Source: Nageia nagi
Lineage: Eukaryota > Pinophyta
Length of the DNA stretch: 64,000 bases
Assembly: GCA_050084985.1 (NCBI GenBank)
Contig: JBITNC010000001.1
Span: 28,830,001 to 28,894,000 of the forward strand
Reading direction: 5' to 3'
The notes beneath the pieces are model-generated. The model searched no databases. It saw only the letters and a program-made list of their open reading frames with translations, and was not told the origin of the DNA. Positions within the stretch are counted from its first letter, which is position 1; the number at the start of each line of letters is the position of its first letter. Made by a program: the position numbers and the translations under genes. Positions 1 to 11,800 of the stretch are shown here, one piece after another.

Positions 1-182
1 GATTCCTGATAGTCTCCCTCATCCTATATCTCATGCATTTGGATTGTAGTTATTATAGTTTGGGGATCCTAGAAACCAAGTTCTCATTTGTCTTTATCAC
101 CTTGGGTAGGTAGTTGTATGATATGTATTATGCCTTTCTTATACTAACCTAAGCCATAGACCTACAATTTGCACTTGGTAGA

Positions 183-956
183 CTAGTTATGAATAAACAA
201 AAGTCTAGACAAGTAATCAATTTTACTTACCAAAACTTGTTTAAAGGATACTTTAAGAGTTTGATAAGTGACCAAATAAGGAATTGCATACAAAAAATAG
301 GTTTGGTTATCAGATGGACCAAGAGGTAGAAAAGTTACAATGGTTAGGGGGGATTCAGAAGGATGTCCTACATCATGTAAGGATAATACGTTAAACATAG
401 TATCATCAATGGAATTATATTCCCCTATGCTCACATTTTTAAATTAGACATCCACTCATGAGATATTATCATGATTATATATGGATGTTTCTTTCTTTTG
501 CTTCTTAGTTATAATTTGAAGTTCATCTTTTATTTTATTATCCTCCTTTATTTTAGTGATAAAACTTGGTTTTCTTGTAGAGGAGCTTCTTAACACATCT
601 TTTTTAGGATTCATTTGTTTAGGTTTTTGGTCTAAGTATTTAACTCATGCCTTCCAAGAGATTTATGCTTGAAGCATAGGGTAAGGAACCACAAGATTAT
701 CTTGTCTATGCTACTCATAGATGATTATTTGATGATTATTTTCTAGTACATTTATGGAGCTTTCTTCATTTTTAGTTGGGACTACTTTATTAGTTGGTTC
801 ACTTTTTGACACTTGAGGTTCATCATTAATTGTGGTACCAAGAGACAATGGGTCTTGGTTTATATATATGATCTTGAGAAAGATATGAATGGAGGAGAGG
901 ATAGGACCATTAGGTAATTCAACAAGGTTGCAATTGCTAAACAGTTTCTCATCCAT
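183..956 (-). pseudogene. G1 region after the protease, unidentified
   Basis: Two open minus-strand segments (711-956, 81 codons, and 183-434, 83 codons) lie downstream of the G1 protease. In plant gypsy elements this is where the protease-to-reverse-transcriptase linker lies. I recognise no reverse transcriptase motif in either. The first is rich in Glu, Asn, Ser and Pro, as linkers often are. They are best read as remnants of G1 pol rather than separate genes. Confidence 0.35.
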
Positions 957-1099
957 CCATCCATATATAGTTTACAACTTCATCCTTAAGGTATTTGACA
1001 CAACCATGCAATATTGAAGAGGTGAAATTCATTTCTGTAATCCATGACTTCCCAAGTAAGAAATTATATTTTTTCTCTTTCTTTATAACCTAAAAGCAT

Positions 1100-1375
1100 G
1101 AATGATTGCTATTTGAACCTACCATTATAGGTAACACAATACTACCCAAGGTGTTGCACAAATGGTTATTAAATGCTCACGAGATAAGTGTGAGTACTTT
1201 AAGATTTGACAAAGGTAAATTAAGATTCTCCAATATCATTGAAGATACCAAATTGATGGTTGATCCACTATCAGCTAATACCCTTTTGAAATATTTTCAA
1301 TCAACTTGGGAAATGATGTGCAAAGGAGGATCCTTATACTTTAGGTTGAGCATATTCCTAATATCATGATGATAG
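1100..1375 (-). pseudogene. G1 aspartic protease remnant
   Basis: The minus strand encodes a retropepsin-like active site, ADSGSTINLV, with the DSGST codons at 1258-1272. Retropepsins cut the Gag-Pol polyprotein and use the Asp of DSG or DTG; here that residue is present. It follows G1 gag at the expected distance. The plus-strand open frame over the same bases is antisense to it and is not treated as a gene. Frame breaks on both sides show a dead copy. Confidence 0.6.
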
Positions 1376-1829
1376 AATGATATGAATGGTTATACATTGG
1401 CTTACATATTCCCAATGAAGTTGAAAAAAGTATTAGGATTAGAGGTGTCTAATTGAATGGTCCTCAAAATTTGATCCAAGGCCTCTTTATGTTGATGTGA
1501 GTTTTTGATCAAGTCCCACAAGGATAAATTGATAGGGAATAGCCTCAAGTATTTCTCTAAATCACTTTTAAGTTTCTCTTAGATACCCCACTATGTTGGA
1601 GATGGAGGATGAAGTATATGATTTGGAACATTGGAATCCTCTCCCCTTCCCTCTTAAGTTTGAGTTGTACCTTTCAATTTATCTTTATCTTTATACTAGT
1701 TTTCCCTAGTATCCATATTGACAATTCCTATGAAGTGTGATTGCTTGGCCTATTGTACCAATTATTGATGTGATCCATAGTCATAAAGTACATTCTAGTT
1801 GGGAAAATATTGATTATAATGCTTAGTGG

Positions 1830-2990
1830 TGCCCACTTAGTTCACATTCTGTTGGGGTAACAAATTTTGATAGACTTGTAAGTTTGGGTTAGGAGTTGAA
1901 GATGTACCATTACCAACCAACTTCTTGGTATCAATAAAACTCTAAAATACCTTGTGTAAATACATGCATCGATTAGTGTTATGGCCCTGAATCATATAAA
2001 ATTCATAAAAATCATCATCTTTGTAACATGGTTTGGTGTCCCAAATAGGATCCCATGTAAATTTTGGTAACCTTAACAATTTGACATCATTTAAATTTGT
2101 GAAGATTTGGAAAATTCAATTGATTATGTTATACACTTTGCAATTGAAGTGGTGGTGGTGCTTGGAGCATTAATTAATTTCCTTAGGATTTGCCTCCATT
2201 ATTAGCACCATTCTTGTAGGATCCATAGCCTCTATTATTACTTTCTTTCTTGGCCAATTTAATCTCTCCATTTTGTACCATTACCTCTTCTATGACCTTG
2301 GCTTGAGAAATGGCTTACTCAAAGATTCTATGCTACTGAATTTGAAGATGTGTGGAGATTAGTCTAGTGTAACTTTTGCTAAATAATCATACTAGTTCTT
2401 CTTGAGATTACAAAAAGTTCATATCCGTGATCAAATATCTCCATCTAGCAACATAATTAGAATTGGAATCTTGATCAAACTAAGATAACTTGTTGAGATT
2501 TGTGATTAAGGCCCTCTTATTGATATTGATTGAAAAGTATTCAAGAAATAAATTTGCTAGTTTCTCAAAGGTGTACAAACTATGTTGAGGTAATGAATTA
2601 TACCAATTCATTACTTGGCCCCCTATATTCATTGGAAATACTCTCAATAATAGTGCATTATCATTTATAATTTATTAACATGGATATTTAAAGTACCTCA
2701 AGTGTTCTTTGTATCCTCTTTGCTTTTGAATTTATCAATATTTGGTATCTCAAATTTTCTTGGATATGGTCTCATAGGAACCTATGGACCGATTAGCTCA
2801 TTACAAATCTCCCCATAACTAATTCTTAACAACCTTGGATTATTGTATTTTTCCTCTAACTCTAAAACATTTTCATGATTTTGGATTCATAGCTCATGTT
2901 GGATGGATTAGGCCTCCTTAAGGCAGATTTAGTCCACCTTGGGGTAGATTTGATCCATCATAAGGTTGGTTTGGTCCTCTATAAGGTAAA
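1830..2990 (-). pseudogene. G1 gag remnant (retrotransposon gag domain)
   Basis: Minus-strand translation between about 2640 and 2520 reads FPMNIGGQVMNWYNSLPQ and continues with TFEKLANLFLEYFS, the core of the plant retrotransposon gag domain that builds the cytoplasmic virus-like particle. A basic tail with Lys, Asn and Gly follows to about 2190. Around 1930-2010 comes a GHNTNRCMYLHKVF segment, like the H/C-rich gag end of plant gypsy elements. Near 2880-2990 the frame shows Gly-Pro-Asn-rich repeats, matched on the far side of G2 at 10655-10700. At least five in-frame stops make it non-functional. A frame-by-frame alignment to plant gypsy gag would set exact limits. Confidence 0.7.
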
Positions 2991-2993
2991 TTT

Positions 2994-3384
2994 TATTAAG
3001 ATCCTATATCCTAACATTTACTTAGATTATAATAGTTTATTAATTAGAATATTAACTTTTATTAAATGTAAGGGGACCAATATAGTTGTAAGGCGAATCA
3101 TCATTTTGTATTGAGCAGTTGATTGGGGTTAGCATAGGCGTACTATAAATATGTGTGGAAATAGAATAGTTGGTATCTTGGAAAATATATTATTTGAGTT
3201 GTAAGGAGGTAGTCCCCCTCAAAGTCATCTATGATTCATTTTGGTTATTTAGTAAAGTGATTATATAATTATCTTTCTCTATTCAAATTCATGATGCTTG
3301 TGTTGTGATATTGAGATCTATTTTGTTACTAGTTTCATTGTTATTTGGTGAGAATCCCATTTATAAACTTGTAGGTTCTTAACA
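2994..3384 (+). repeat. G2 5' LTR
   Basis: This 391-bp terminal repeat matches 8377-8594 plus 10479-10649. It begins TATTAAGATCC, where the 3' copy has the canonical TGTTAGGATC, and ends with TTCTTAACA. A TATA box (TATAAATA, 3144-3151) is conserved in the 3' copy at 8526-8533 and would be the Pol II promoter of the element. Confidence 0.88.
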
Positions 3385-3386
3385 TT

Positions 3387-3398
3387 TGGTATTAGAGC
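3387..3398 (+). other. G2 primer-binding site
   Basis: TGGTATTAGAGC begins two bases after the 5' LTR. It differs by one base from TGGTATCAGAGC, the usual plant site complementary to the 3' end of initiator tRNA-Met, which primes minus-strand DNA synthesis. Confidence 0.85.
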
Positions 3399-4239
3399 TA
3401 TGATTTTGGCACCTATGGGTTAGTTTAGGATCATAATTTTTGTGTTTCTAAGATGAAATGCTAGCAAAATAGCAAGGTCACATCGAGTTGGAACCCTATA
3501 TTTTACCTATTTTATAACTAAAACTCTTACCAATTTTTTTCTAGAATTTGCATTGAATTTTTCCACCATAGTCATGACCTTCAATCGCACCATGCCATTC
3601 CTACATCATGTCCTTATAGCCATCTTTATATTCATTTTCCTGTGACCTCCATACTATAAGTTGCTACCATTTTTGAAATAACCTTTTTTCTCCTTATAAA
3701 CCCTATCTTCCTTACCAAAAATAGTAGTTACTAAAATGGGCAAAAACTTTAGAGGTTGTTATCTTGCAAACGATGAAGAATTAGGTGATTCTAACAAGCC
3801 CGGTTCATTACCTACAATAATGATTTTTTATAAAATCATCATTTTAAGACCTATCCCATAGTGATTATTTTTTGACTTGATCATTTTGATATATATTACC
3901 CATACACTTTTTTAGTTTCCAAAAATAGTAGTTTCTAAAAAAAGTAGTTCCTGAAATAGTTAGATGGCTGATGGTCAAAGATCCTTGGATATGGATAAAA
4001 TATCATAGTGAATAGACCATACAACAAACTTCATAGGTGATTCTCACTTCCCCACTACTATTGATGAAATCAAAAAATCAATTGAAAAGTTAACTACTTA
4101 TGGTCATATAGAAGGAAAGGTGCAAGTCCTAGAGCAAACCACATCTCATAACACATCCTTGGCTACAAGTGGATCAAGTCAATCTCAACCATATATTGGC
4201 TAAAACTTCCAAAACTTTCAAGGACCACAACAAGCCTTC

Positions 4240-4930
4240 ATTATTCCATGTATAACCAAATTAGAATTTCCAAGATTTGATGGTGATGACCCCACTAGCT
4301 GGATATATCGAATCGAGCAATATTTTTCCTTAAATCAAATTCCCAATGTTCAAAAGGTGAACCTTACCTATTTTCATCTAGAGTGTGAAGCCATCCAATG
4401 GTACAAATGATTTGAAAAGGTAAATGGCACCTTGTCTTAGCGGGATTTCACCTGTAACCTCATAGTCATATTTGATCCCAATGATTTTAAGGATTTCATC
4501 AATGCCCTCACCAAATTGCACCAAACAACTACAATGAGAGAATACAAAATGGAATTTGAAAATCTTATTAATCATACTAAAGTATTAGATGAGGGATTAT
4601 TTTGTAGTTATTTCATTATAAGGATAAAGGAAGAAATTCAAGTGGAAATCAAAATGTTCAATCCTAGCAACATGATAACAACGATAGGGCTTACCAAATT
4701 GGTAGAGTATAAGTTTAGTGCACAACACAAAAATACCAATAAAACCACTTGCAAACCATAAAATTTCCAAAGTATTCATAAACCACCACAATCCCTACTA
4801 ATTAACAGATTAACTCTTGTCGAGATGGAAGAGTGCAAGAAATAAGGGCTTTGTTATAATTATGATGAAAAATTTGCACTGGGCCATCATTGTGCAACTC
4901 AAAAATTATATGTTCTAGATGTGGATGCCC
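4240..4930 (+). pseudogene. G2 gag remnant with zinc knuckle
   Basis: Translation from about 4255 reads KLEFPRFDGDDPTSWIYRIE and then YFHLECEAIQWYK, the capsid region typical of plant chromovirus gag. The open frame 4516-4761 continues it (REYKMEFENLIN and KLVEYKFSAQHK). A knuckle-like CYNYDEKFALGHHC follows at about 4850-4895, with Tyr at the second Cys position. In-frame stops (for example at the end of AIQWYK, and before the knuckle) prevent a full product. Gag would form the particle that packages the RNA. Confidence 0.75.
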
Positions 4931-5009
4931 CTATGGAACCATAAGAAGAGGCTTTTGAGGATGTTTTGGAAGATATAAAATTAGAACAAATAGCTAAAGT
5001 TGTTCTTGA

Positions 5010-6910
5010 AATTTCTTGCAATGCCCTCTATGGGTTTACATCTCCACAAATCATGAAATTTTTGGAATATTTTAAGGGATAATTGTTAATAATATTCCAT
5101 GACTTCAAAAGCACTCATAATTTTATTGATCCTAGCATGGCCAAAAGGAACCACTCTTATATCTATCCATAGAATAATTTTGAGGTGATGATAGGTAATG
5201 GTTGAAAAATTGCTTGCAAAGGATGGTGTCGCAATATCAAGCTTAGCATGGGTGACTACAAGATGCAAAGCGACATGTATATTCTACCATTAGGTAGGTG
5301 TGATATGGTCCTTAGTATATAATAGTGGATGACATTAGGCCCTATTAATTAGGATTTTCATGAGCTATGGATGCAATTCAAATTTCATAAGAATAAATAT
5401 ACTCTCAAAGGAATTAAGGCAAGGCAATCACAAATTATTAGTTCACATCACATGGAGAAACTATTGAATAAAGGAAGTAAGGGAATGGTGGGAAAACTAT
5501 TCTCTTTTCAACTAGCCCTACAAGACTCACCTAAATTATAGGAATTACAATAGGTACTCATTTTTCATAATGGATTCTTTGAAGAACCTTATGGGTTGCT
5601 ACCTCATCATCCCCATGACCATGTAAACTAATTAATACTTGGGATTCAACCACCCAACATTCAACCTTATTGCTAACCCTCTCTTCAAAAGGATGAAATA
5701 GAAAAGTTGGTGGAAGATATGTTAGAAGCTAGCATCATTCACCCAAGTGTGATTCCTTAATCTTCTCTAATTATGTTGGTTCATAAAAAATATGGGTCAT
5801 AACGAATGTGCATTGAATTTCAAGCTCTAAACTAAATCATCATCAAGGATAAATTTCCCATTCAAATCATTGATAAACTATTAGATGAACAGCATGGTGT
5901 CAAATATTTCTCCAAGTTAGATATCCAATCCAAGTACCATTAAATTTGACTTCATGAGGAAGATATCCCCAAAACTACTTTCTACACACATGAAGGTCAT
6001 TATGAGTTCTTAGTAATGTCCTTCATTCTTACTAATGCTCCATCCACCTTCCAAAGTTTGATGGACTAGGTATTCCATGCCTATCTTTGAAAATTTATTT
6101 TAGTTTTCTTTGATGATATTTTGATCTACAAAAAAACTTGGGAGGATCACTTGTCATAGTTAGATCAAACTTTGTATCTCCTCCATAAAACTCAATTATG
6201 TGCCAAGCACTCTAAATGTTCCTTTTACTGGCAAGAGCTCAAATACCTTGGATACATCATTTCAAAAGAAGGCATCAAGGTGGACCCCCTAAAGATTGAG
6301 GATATGCAAACTTGTCCTCTCCCTAAATCCTTGAAAAGCTTATGGGGCTTCCTCAAATTGATAGGGTACTACCATAAGTTTGTGAAAGATTATAGAAAGA
6401 TTACATCCCCACTCACAATGTTGATCAAGAAGAATACCTTCAATTAGTCAGTAGCTATAGAAGAATCCTTTTAGTAGCTAAAGGTTGCCATGTGCTCTAC
6501 TTCAGTATTAGCTATGCCATATTTATCTAAGAACTTCATCATTGAGAGTGATGCCTTGGGGGTTGGAATTGGAGTCATGCTGATGTAAGAAGGGTGACCC
6601 ATGGTTTTCACAAGCAAGCCCCTCTTAGGTAGAAAATTGGCTAAATCCACTTATGAAAAGAAAATGCTTGCAATCATTCATGTCATTCAGTGTTGGAGAC
6701 CCTACCTCATTGGTCACCATTTTATCATCACAATCGACCAATATAGTTTGAAATATTTCCTATAATAATGCATCTCCACCCTAGAACAACCAAAGTGGAT
6801 CCTTAAACTCTTAGGGTATGACTATGAGATTGTGTATAGAAAGGGTAGTGAGAATGTAGTTGTTGATGCTCTTTCATGAAAATTTGAGGACCCAATGGCA
6901 TTTCAAGCCC
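5010..6910 (+). pseudogene. G2 pol: protease, reverse transcriptase and RNase H remnants
   Basis: Protease: STHNFIDPSMAK at about 5105-5140 keeps the flank of the active site, but the DSG triplet reads DFK. Reverse transcriptase spans about 5700-6430: [12 protein letters not shown], then the catalytic FFDDIL at 6106-6123, then LKYLGYIISKEGIKVDP. RNase H follows with IIESDALGVGIGVM, STYEKKMLAIIHVIQCWRPY and ENVVVDALS near 6850-6885. The longest open piece is 6172-6447. There are more than ten in-frame stops. These enzymes would copy the element RNA into DNA and remove the RNA strand; this copy cannot make them. Confidence 0.8.
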
Positions 6911-7059
6911 TTTAATTTCTAGTTCCTAACTAGCTCGACCAGGTTAAACAAGAATGGCTCTAAGATAGTTTCACCTAGTTCATGATTCAATAGTTGTAGA
7001 TAGATCCGATGAGCAAACCCCCATTTTCTTGGCATGATAGAATTTTACAATTCAAAGGT

Positions 7060-8370
7060 CTTATTGTATTACCAATGAACTCTTCATGTCATGAGTTAAT
7101 ACTTCAAGAGTTGCATGCTGCACCAATAGTTGGCCATTATGGATTTTTAAAAACCTATCAATGAGTGCTCTATTCTTTTTATTAGTTATATATGAAATAG
7201 GACATCAAAATGTTCATATCCAGATACGATGTTTATCAAGTATAGAAAGGGTAGATAGTGGGAACCCCAAGACTACTTCAATCGTTACCCATACTAGAGA
7301 AAACTTAGAAAGATATTTCAATGGATTTTATTGAAGGTCTTCAAAAATCATATAGCGAAGCTATTATCATGGTAGTAGTGGATCAAATCTCCAAGTATGC
7401 ACACTTCTACCCATTGGCACATCCATGCAAGGCCATCAATGTTGCCCAAATTTTTCTTGATAACATTTTTAAAATCCATGGTACGCCTTCTACCATTGTT
7501 AGTGACCATGATTTGACATTCACCAACAAATTTTGGTAAGAATTTTTCAAAATCAAGGGCACTACAATTATTTGAGCTCTACTTATCACCCCTACATAGA
7601 TGGTTAGATAGAGATTGTTAATAAATTCTTGGAAACATATCTTCATTATTTTGCTTTAGCCCAATTGGTTCATTGGGTAAAATGACTTTTTTTAGTGAAA
7701 TGGTGGTATAACACTTGATATCACACTTCTATTAGGATGAGCCCTTATGGATTTTTGTATGGCCAACCCCCACCCATAGTCATCTCTTACATTTTGGGTA
7801 GCACTAATGTCCAACTAATAGATACCACCTTAACCAATCACATAGACATCATTCACATCCTTTGGGAAAATCTTTAAGTGGCTTAACATTGGATGAAACA
7901 ACAAGCTAATTAATAATAGGTTGAAAGGAAATTCCAAGAAGAAGACATGGTTTTCTTACAGCTCCAACCATATCGACACACATCTCTCACATTAAAAGGT
8001 TCTCAAAAATTGGCTCCATGATTTTATGGACCTTATAAAATATTCCAATGTATTAGCCTTGTAGCTTATAAGTTGGAAGTCCTGGTATCATCTAAGATTC
8101 ATCTTATTTTTCATGTCTCCTACCTTGAGAAATTCCTAAGCTCTCAAGCTATAGTTTAGATAGAAAATTCACTGAGGAAGGATCTATCATAGTTGAACCT
8201 GAGGCCATTCTAGATTGATGCACATGCTAGCTTTACAACCAAACTACTACTAAAGTTCTTATCTAATGGTGTACATTACCTCCTAAAGAAGTGACGTGGG
8301 AGACACTCCATCAACTTTAGCAACAATTTCCTAATTTTTAGCTTTGAGGAAAAAGCTTTCTTTTAGAGGG
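7060..8370 (+). pseudogene. G2 integrase with chromodomain-like C-terminus, remnant
   Basis: The integrase core is clear at 7321-7539: MDFIEGLQKS, QISKYAHFYPLAHP and TIVSDHDLTF, carrying the first two catalytic Asp residues. Frameshifts follow. The C-terminal part reads EEDMVFLQLQPYRHTSL (about 7940-7990) and SSKIHLIFHVSYLEKFL (about 8085-8140). At 8193-8360 comes PEAILD, then TTKVLI and LPPKEVTWETLHQL, then QQFPNF, the layout of a chromovirus chromodomain that steers insertion to marked chromatin. Stops replace at least four residues of this tail. It ends just before the purine tract and 3' LTR. Confidence 0.78.
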
Positions 8371-8376
8371 GTGGCA

Positions 8377-10649
8377 TGTTAGGATCTAATATCCTAACAT
8401 TTACTTCTATTATAATAGTTTATTAATAAAATATTAGATTTTATTAAATGTAAGGGGACCGATATAATTTCAATGTGAATCATCATTTTGTATTAAGTGA
8501 TCGATTAGGGTTAGGGTAGGTGGACTATAAATATGTGTGGAAATAGAATAGTTGGCATCTTGGAAAATATATTGTTTGAGTTGTAAGGAGGTAGTTGTTG
8601 AAATAGGTGTAATATTGAGAGGGGGGATGAATTAGTGTCTTAAACTTAAAACCTCAAACCTAGAATAGTTAAAATAGTATAGTGGATAAACTAAAGCAAA
8701 ATAAAGTAAGCACATTAAGAGATAATCACACAAAACCAAATATATTGAGGTTCACTATTTAGGCTACATTCTAAAAAATGATTGCTTGGACTTCCATCCA
8801 AATCCAAACTTTTTATAGTACCAACTTTACAAATTTTCACAACCAACCAACCCAATCTTTAGCAGTACCAACTACAAGGAGCACCAACCCCTATTGCCAA
8901 ACACTAACTTTATGAATATAGAAATCTCTATAAATAGTTTAAATTCTATCAATAAGACCCTTATTGGTCTAGCTCACAACTTATTTTCCTACAACAAACT
9001 TCTCATCCACACCCAAATACTCCATATGCAAAACATAATCCTCTTGCCCAAATATCAACAAAATCCTTTGATTCAAAGCTCAACAAAACACTCTTCAAAG
9101 AAAATAAAAACTTTGTACCATACCATATTATTTTTTTTCCTTAATAATATTCCAAAATTTTATATCTTAAAATTTCACAAAATTTGCAAAGAGAACGAGC
9201 TCAATTGAATTCTGAAATCTCAAGTTATGACCAAAACCATGAGACTCCCTTTTTATGCTATATTTTTATTTTTCTATTCTCAATAACTCTTGCTCTTCTC
9301 TTAATAACTCTTCTTCATTTTTTCTCTTCACAAAATCATTTTTAATTTCTATAAGCTTGTCGACCTCTTCTATTTTTATTTTTAATATATTGCACCATTT
9401 ATTTTGTTGGGCCATATATTACAAATAAATTCATGCTTTTCATTATCTTCAAGAAAAATATATCAAAAATAATATTCCTCAACAACTTTGTTTTAATGAA
9501 ATATTTTTTCAAACACTTCACTGGTCTTCTCCTTCACAAAAAGAACATTCAATTCCCCATATAAATTCTACAGCCATTTTGTCAAACAATTCACATACCA
9601 AAGCTAGGAAAAATGGGAAAAAAGAGCTTTGGAGGCATTTTTGAAGAGTTGTAACTTATTATCATTTACACAATTTAACATGAAATTTGTACCACATATT
9701 TTTCATATAGCCAAATACATTTTGTCAAAATTTGGAGATCTAAATCCTCATATTTTATATATAGCACTTCTCGTAAAGTGCTCTCTGACAAAGATTTGAA
9801 GACATTTTGTCAAACAGTACACATAGTTTGGTGCATATTAGAGATTCTCATAATTCGATACCTCAAATTGAGATGATTCAAAATACAAAGTTTCTCATAT
9901 AATAAAGTTATACATGTAAAGAAAATTAAATTCCAAATTTGAATACTTTGAGAGCTTGAAACAACCATCCAACTATTTCCATGACTTGCCACAATTTGTG
10001 CCCAAAACTAGAAAATGTTACAAAGTGGCATTTTGTAGCTTTGCACCATTTTTTCCTTGATCAACTCCTTGATATGAAATTTGTACCACATATTCTTGGT
10101 ACATATCACTATATCTAATTTAAATTTCAGCCTCTAACTCATCACTATTTGCTCGTAATTTGACTTTCATGAAGCCAAATTCATCTAGATTTCTAACTAC
10201 AAAATCCACAAGAGTGCACAAAATTGAACTGATATAGAATCTGACCATTCCAATGTTGAACATAGCTTTTTCAACACCCCAAAAATTGATCCAAATAATC
10301 TCTAGTTTTTCATCACCTTTAATTTGCATTTTGGTCCCTTTATTATTTTTGTGTTCAATAACTTTGCAAATCTTTTCGACATTATTACTCTGACATGTGC
10401 AACCATGGGATCCATATGCACAATGATCTCATCATGTTGATAAAAATGATAATACCATTGCATTATACTCAATAGTAGCCCCCTCAAAGTGGCTTGTGAT
10501 TCATTTTGGTTATTCAGTAAAGTGATTCTATTATTATCTTGCTCTATTTGGATTCGTGATGCTTATGTTGTGATATTGAGATTTATTTTGTTAATTTTTT
10601 CATTTTTATTTGGCAAGGATCCCATTTAGGAACTTGCAGGTTCCTAACA
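8377..10649 (+). repeat. G2 3' LTR, split by insertion U1
   Basis: The repeat runs 8377-8594, is interrupted by U1, and resumes at 10479 (after the duplicated AGTAG) to end at 10649 with TTCCTAACA. Joined across the insertion, the two parts align with the 5' LTR along its whole length. A purine-rich run (AGAGGGG within 8360-8376) immediately precedes it and is the likely plus-strand primer. The copy keeps the canonical TG start that the 5' LTR has lost. Confidence 0.85.
8595..10473. mobile_element. U1, unclassified 1.88-kb insertion in the G2 3' LTR
   Basis: Comparison of the two G2 LTRs shows 1,879 extra bases here, bounded by GGTAG (8590-8594) and AGTAG (10474-10478), a likely 5-bp target duplication with one mismatch. 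The insert begins TTGTTGAAATAGGTG and ends with TATACTCAAT. I see no terminal inverted repeats, poly(A) tail, internal LTR pair or transposase motif. It contains short A- and T-rich reading frames (such as 8894-9208) without recognisable domains. It may be a non-autonomous element or a remnant with lost ends. Confidence 0.6.
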
Positions 10650-10654
10650 GATTT

Positions 10655-11010
10655 GGTCCATCATGGGGTGGATTTGGTCCGCCATTTAGTACCCCATGAG
10701 ATTGAAATTGGTAGACTAATTATGGATTATTGAATATTATTATTTTCCTTTCAGATGAATGAGCATTTGGGTTATAATATAATCATTTATACCCTAAAGA
10801 TTTCCCTTTGTATATTTGGCCCTTAATTTTGATGTACATTTGGATCATACCCTTATTGTTGACCTTTGGATCGATATTGTGCATTTTGATCATAACCATG
10901 TTGTGTATTTTGAGATTGATATTGTGCATTTGTATCATAGCCATGTTGTGTACTTTTTCCATGGATTTGTAACCAAAATTCACCATTTAATGTGCATCAA
11001 AATTCATGCT
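10655..11010 (-). pseudogene. G1 gag, N-terminal part, with Gln/Asn-rich repeats
   Basis: On the minus strand this reads as G1 gag upstream of the G2 insertion. A frame near 10830-10985 gives tandem units: TNAQYQSQNTQHGYD is followed by QNAQYRSKGQQ and, after a stop, GYDPNVHQN. A Gly-Pro-Asn segment at 10655-10700 pairs with the one at 2880-2990. Low-complexity gag spacers of this kind occur in plant gypsy elements. Three in-frame stops are present. I could not find a clear start codon, primer-binding site or 5' LTR to the right. Confidence 0.55.
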
Positions 11011-11795
11011 TAATGTGGACTAAAACACATAAATGAGTTAGTAACACACAAATTTCAAATATACATAACATATGTTTTATTCAATTTGAATGATGCAATA
11101 TTGTGTAAAGGTAAGGTTTAAACTTAATACAATGTTTAAAAACTTGAGTATATTTCTAAAAAGACCTAAATACATCTAACCAAGGTAGGGGTACCTCCAA
11201 TTTAGGCCCTTTAAGGCACCTAAATGAGCTTGGAGTGAGTGACCACACTCCAAAATGCAATGTGAGCCCCCTAGCCTCCAAATAATGAAGATAGCAAAAT
11301 TATGGATGCCTATGATGCAAGATGTGTATGCCTATATGCTCTTTTGATAATTTGAAAGGTGTAATTTATAAGTCTAGTTTGATCTTTGCATGTATTTGTG
11401 AACAAGTGTGAAATTAAGTGTTTCAAACCCTAAGCAAGCCTAAAACCCTATGAATGCTAAAGACGTCTAGATATACTTGAATCTATGAGATCCAAGGATA
11501 CCCATAAGACTAAAAATATGTTTAAACCATAAAATAATGCATGTATGGATAAATACTTAGAATTCTATGGATGAAATGCAAGTTTTAATGAATTTATTCT
11601 AATAAGTATACTAAATGTACATAATATTTAGTGGAGGATATAAATGTTCAAAGATATAAGCTTTTCCATGGTGAGGTTATCCCTAAACCTACAAAAACCT
11701 TTAAGATACTATAATATATGCAATGTAAAGAAAAATTCACCATAAGAATATTACCACAATGAGTGTAGCAAGAATATCTTGAGCTTGGTATGGTA
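11011..11795. other. No recognisable gene; flank of C1
   Basis: AT-rich sequence between the G1 gag remnant and the target duplication of C1. It may hold the 5' leader or decayed LTR of G1, since G1 runs leftwards from here, but I found no repeat partner to prove it. The only open frame (11648-11863, minus) crosses the C1 boundary and is spurious. Confidence 0.5.
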
Positions 11796-11800
11796 GGAAA

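Larger units (their letters stand above)
1..2993 (-). mobile_element. G1, old Ty3/gypsy retrotransposon, left part (runs off the window)
   Basis: Read on the minus strand this stretch gives decayed gag followed by aspartic protease, the gag-to-pol order of a Ty3/gypsy element. The element continues past the left edge, so most of pol and the 3' LTR are not visible. Its gag is interrupted by G2, which occupies 2994-10649; the rest of gag continues at 10655. The target duplication of G2 is AATTT (2989-2993) against GATTT (10650-10654). Many stops and frameshifts show that it is old. The protease motif ADSGSTINLV and the H-x-T-x-x-C gag tail resemble plant Tat/Athila-type elements, but the lineage is not certain. 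Confidence 0.75.
2994..10649 (+). mobile_element. G2, Ty3/gypsy chromovirus, degenerate, carrying insertion U1
   Basis: This is a full-length structure: 5' LTR 2994-3384, tRNA-Met primer-binding site 3387-3398, gag, protease, reverse transcriptase, RNase H, integrase with a C-terminal chromodomain, a purine tract before 8377, and a 3' LTR that starts at 8377 and ends at 10649 after interruption by U1. The 5-bp target duplication is AATTT/GATTT, one mismatch. Domain order PR-RT-RH-INT is that of Ty3/gypsy, and the chromodomain-like tail places it among chromoviruses, probably near the Reina/Tekay group. Dozens of stops and visible LTR divergence mark it as old. It sits inside G1 gag, on the opposite strand. 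Confidence 0.88.

Noticed and set aside
3387-3398. tRNA genes near the primer-binding sites
   Set aside because: Only the 12-base primer-site match is present; there is no cloverleaf around any of the sites.
9059-9208. U1 as a SINE or DNA transposon with inverted ends
   Set aside because: No Pol III promoter boxes, poly(A) tail or terminal inverted repeats could be found at its edges.
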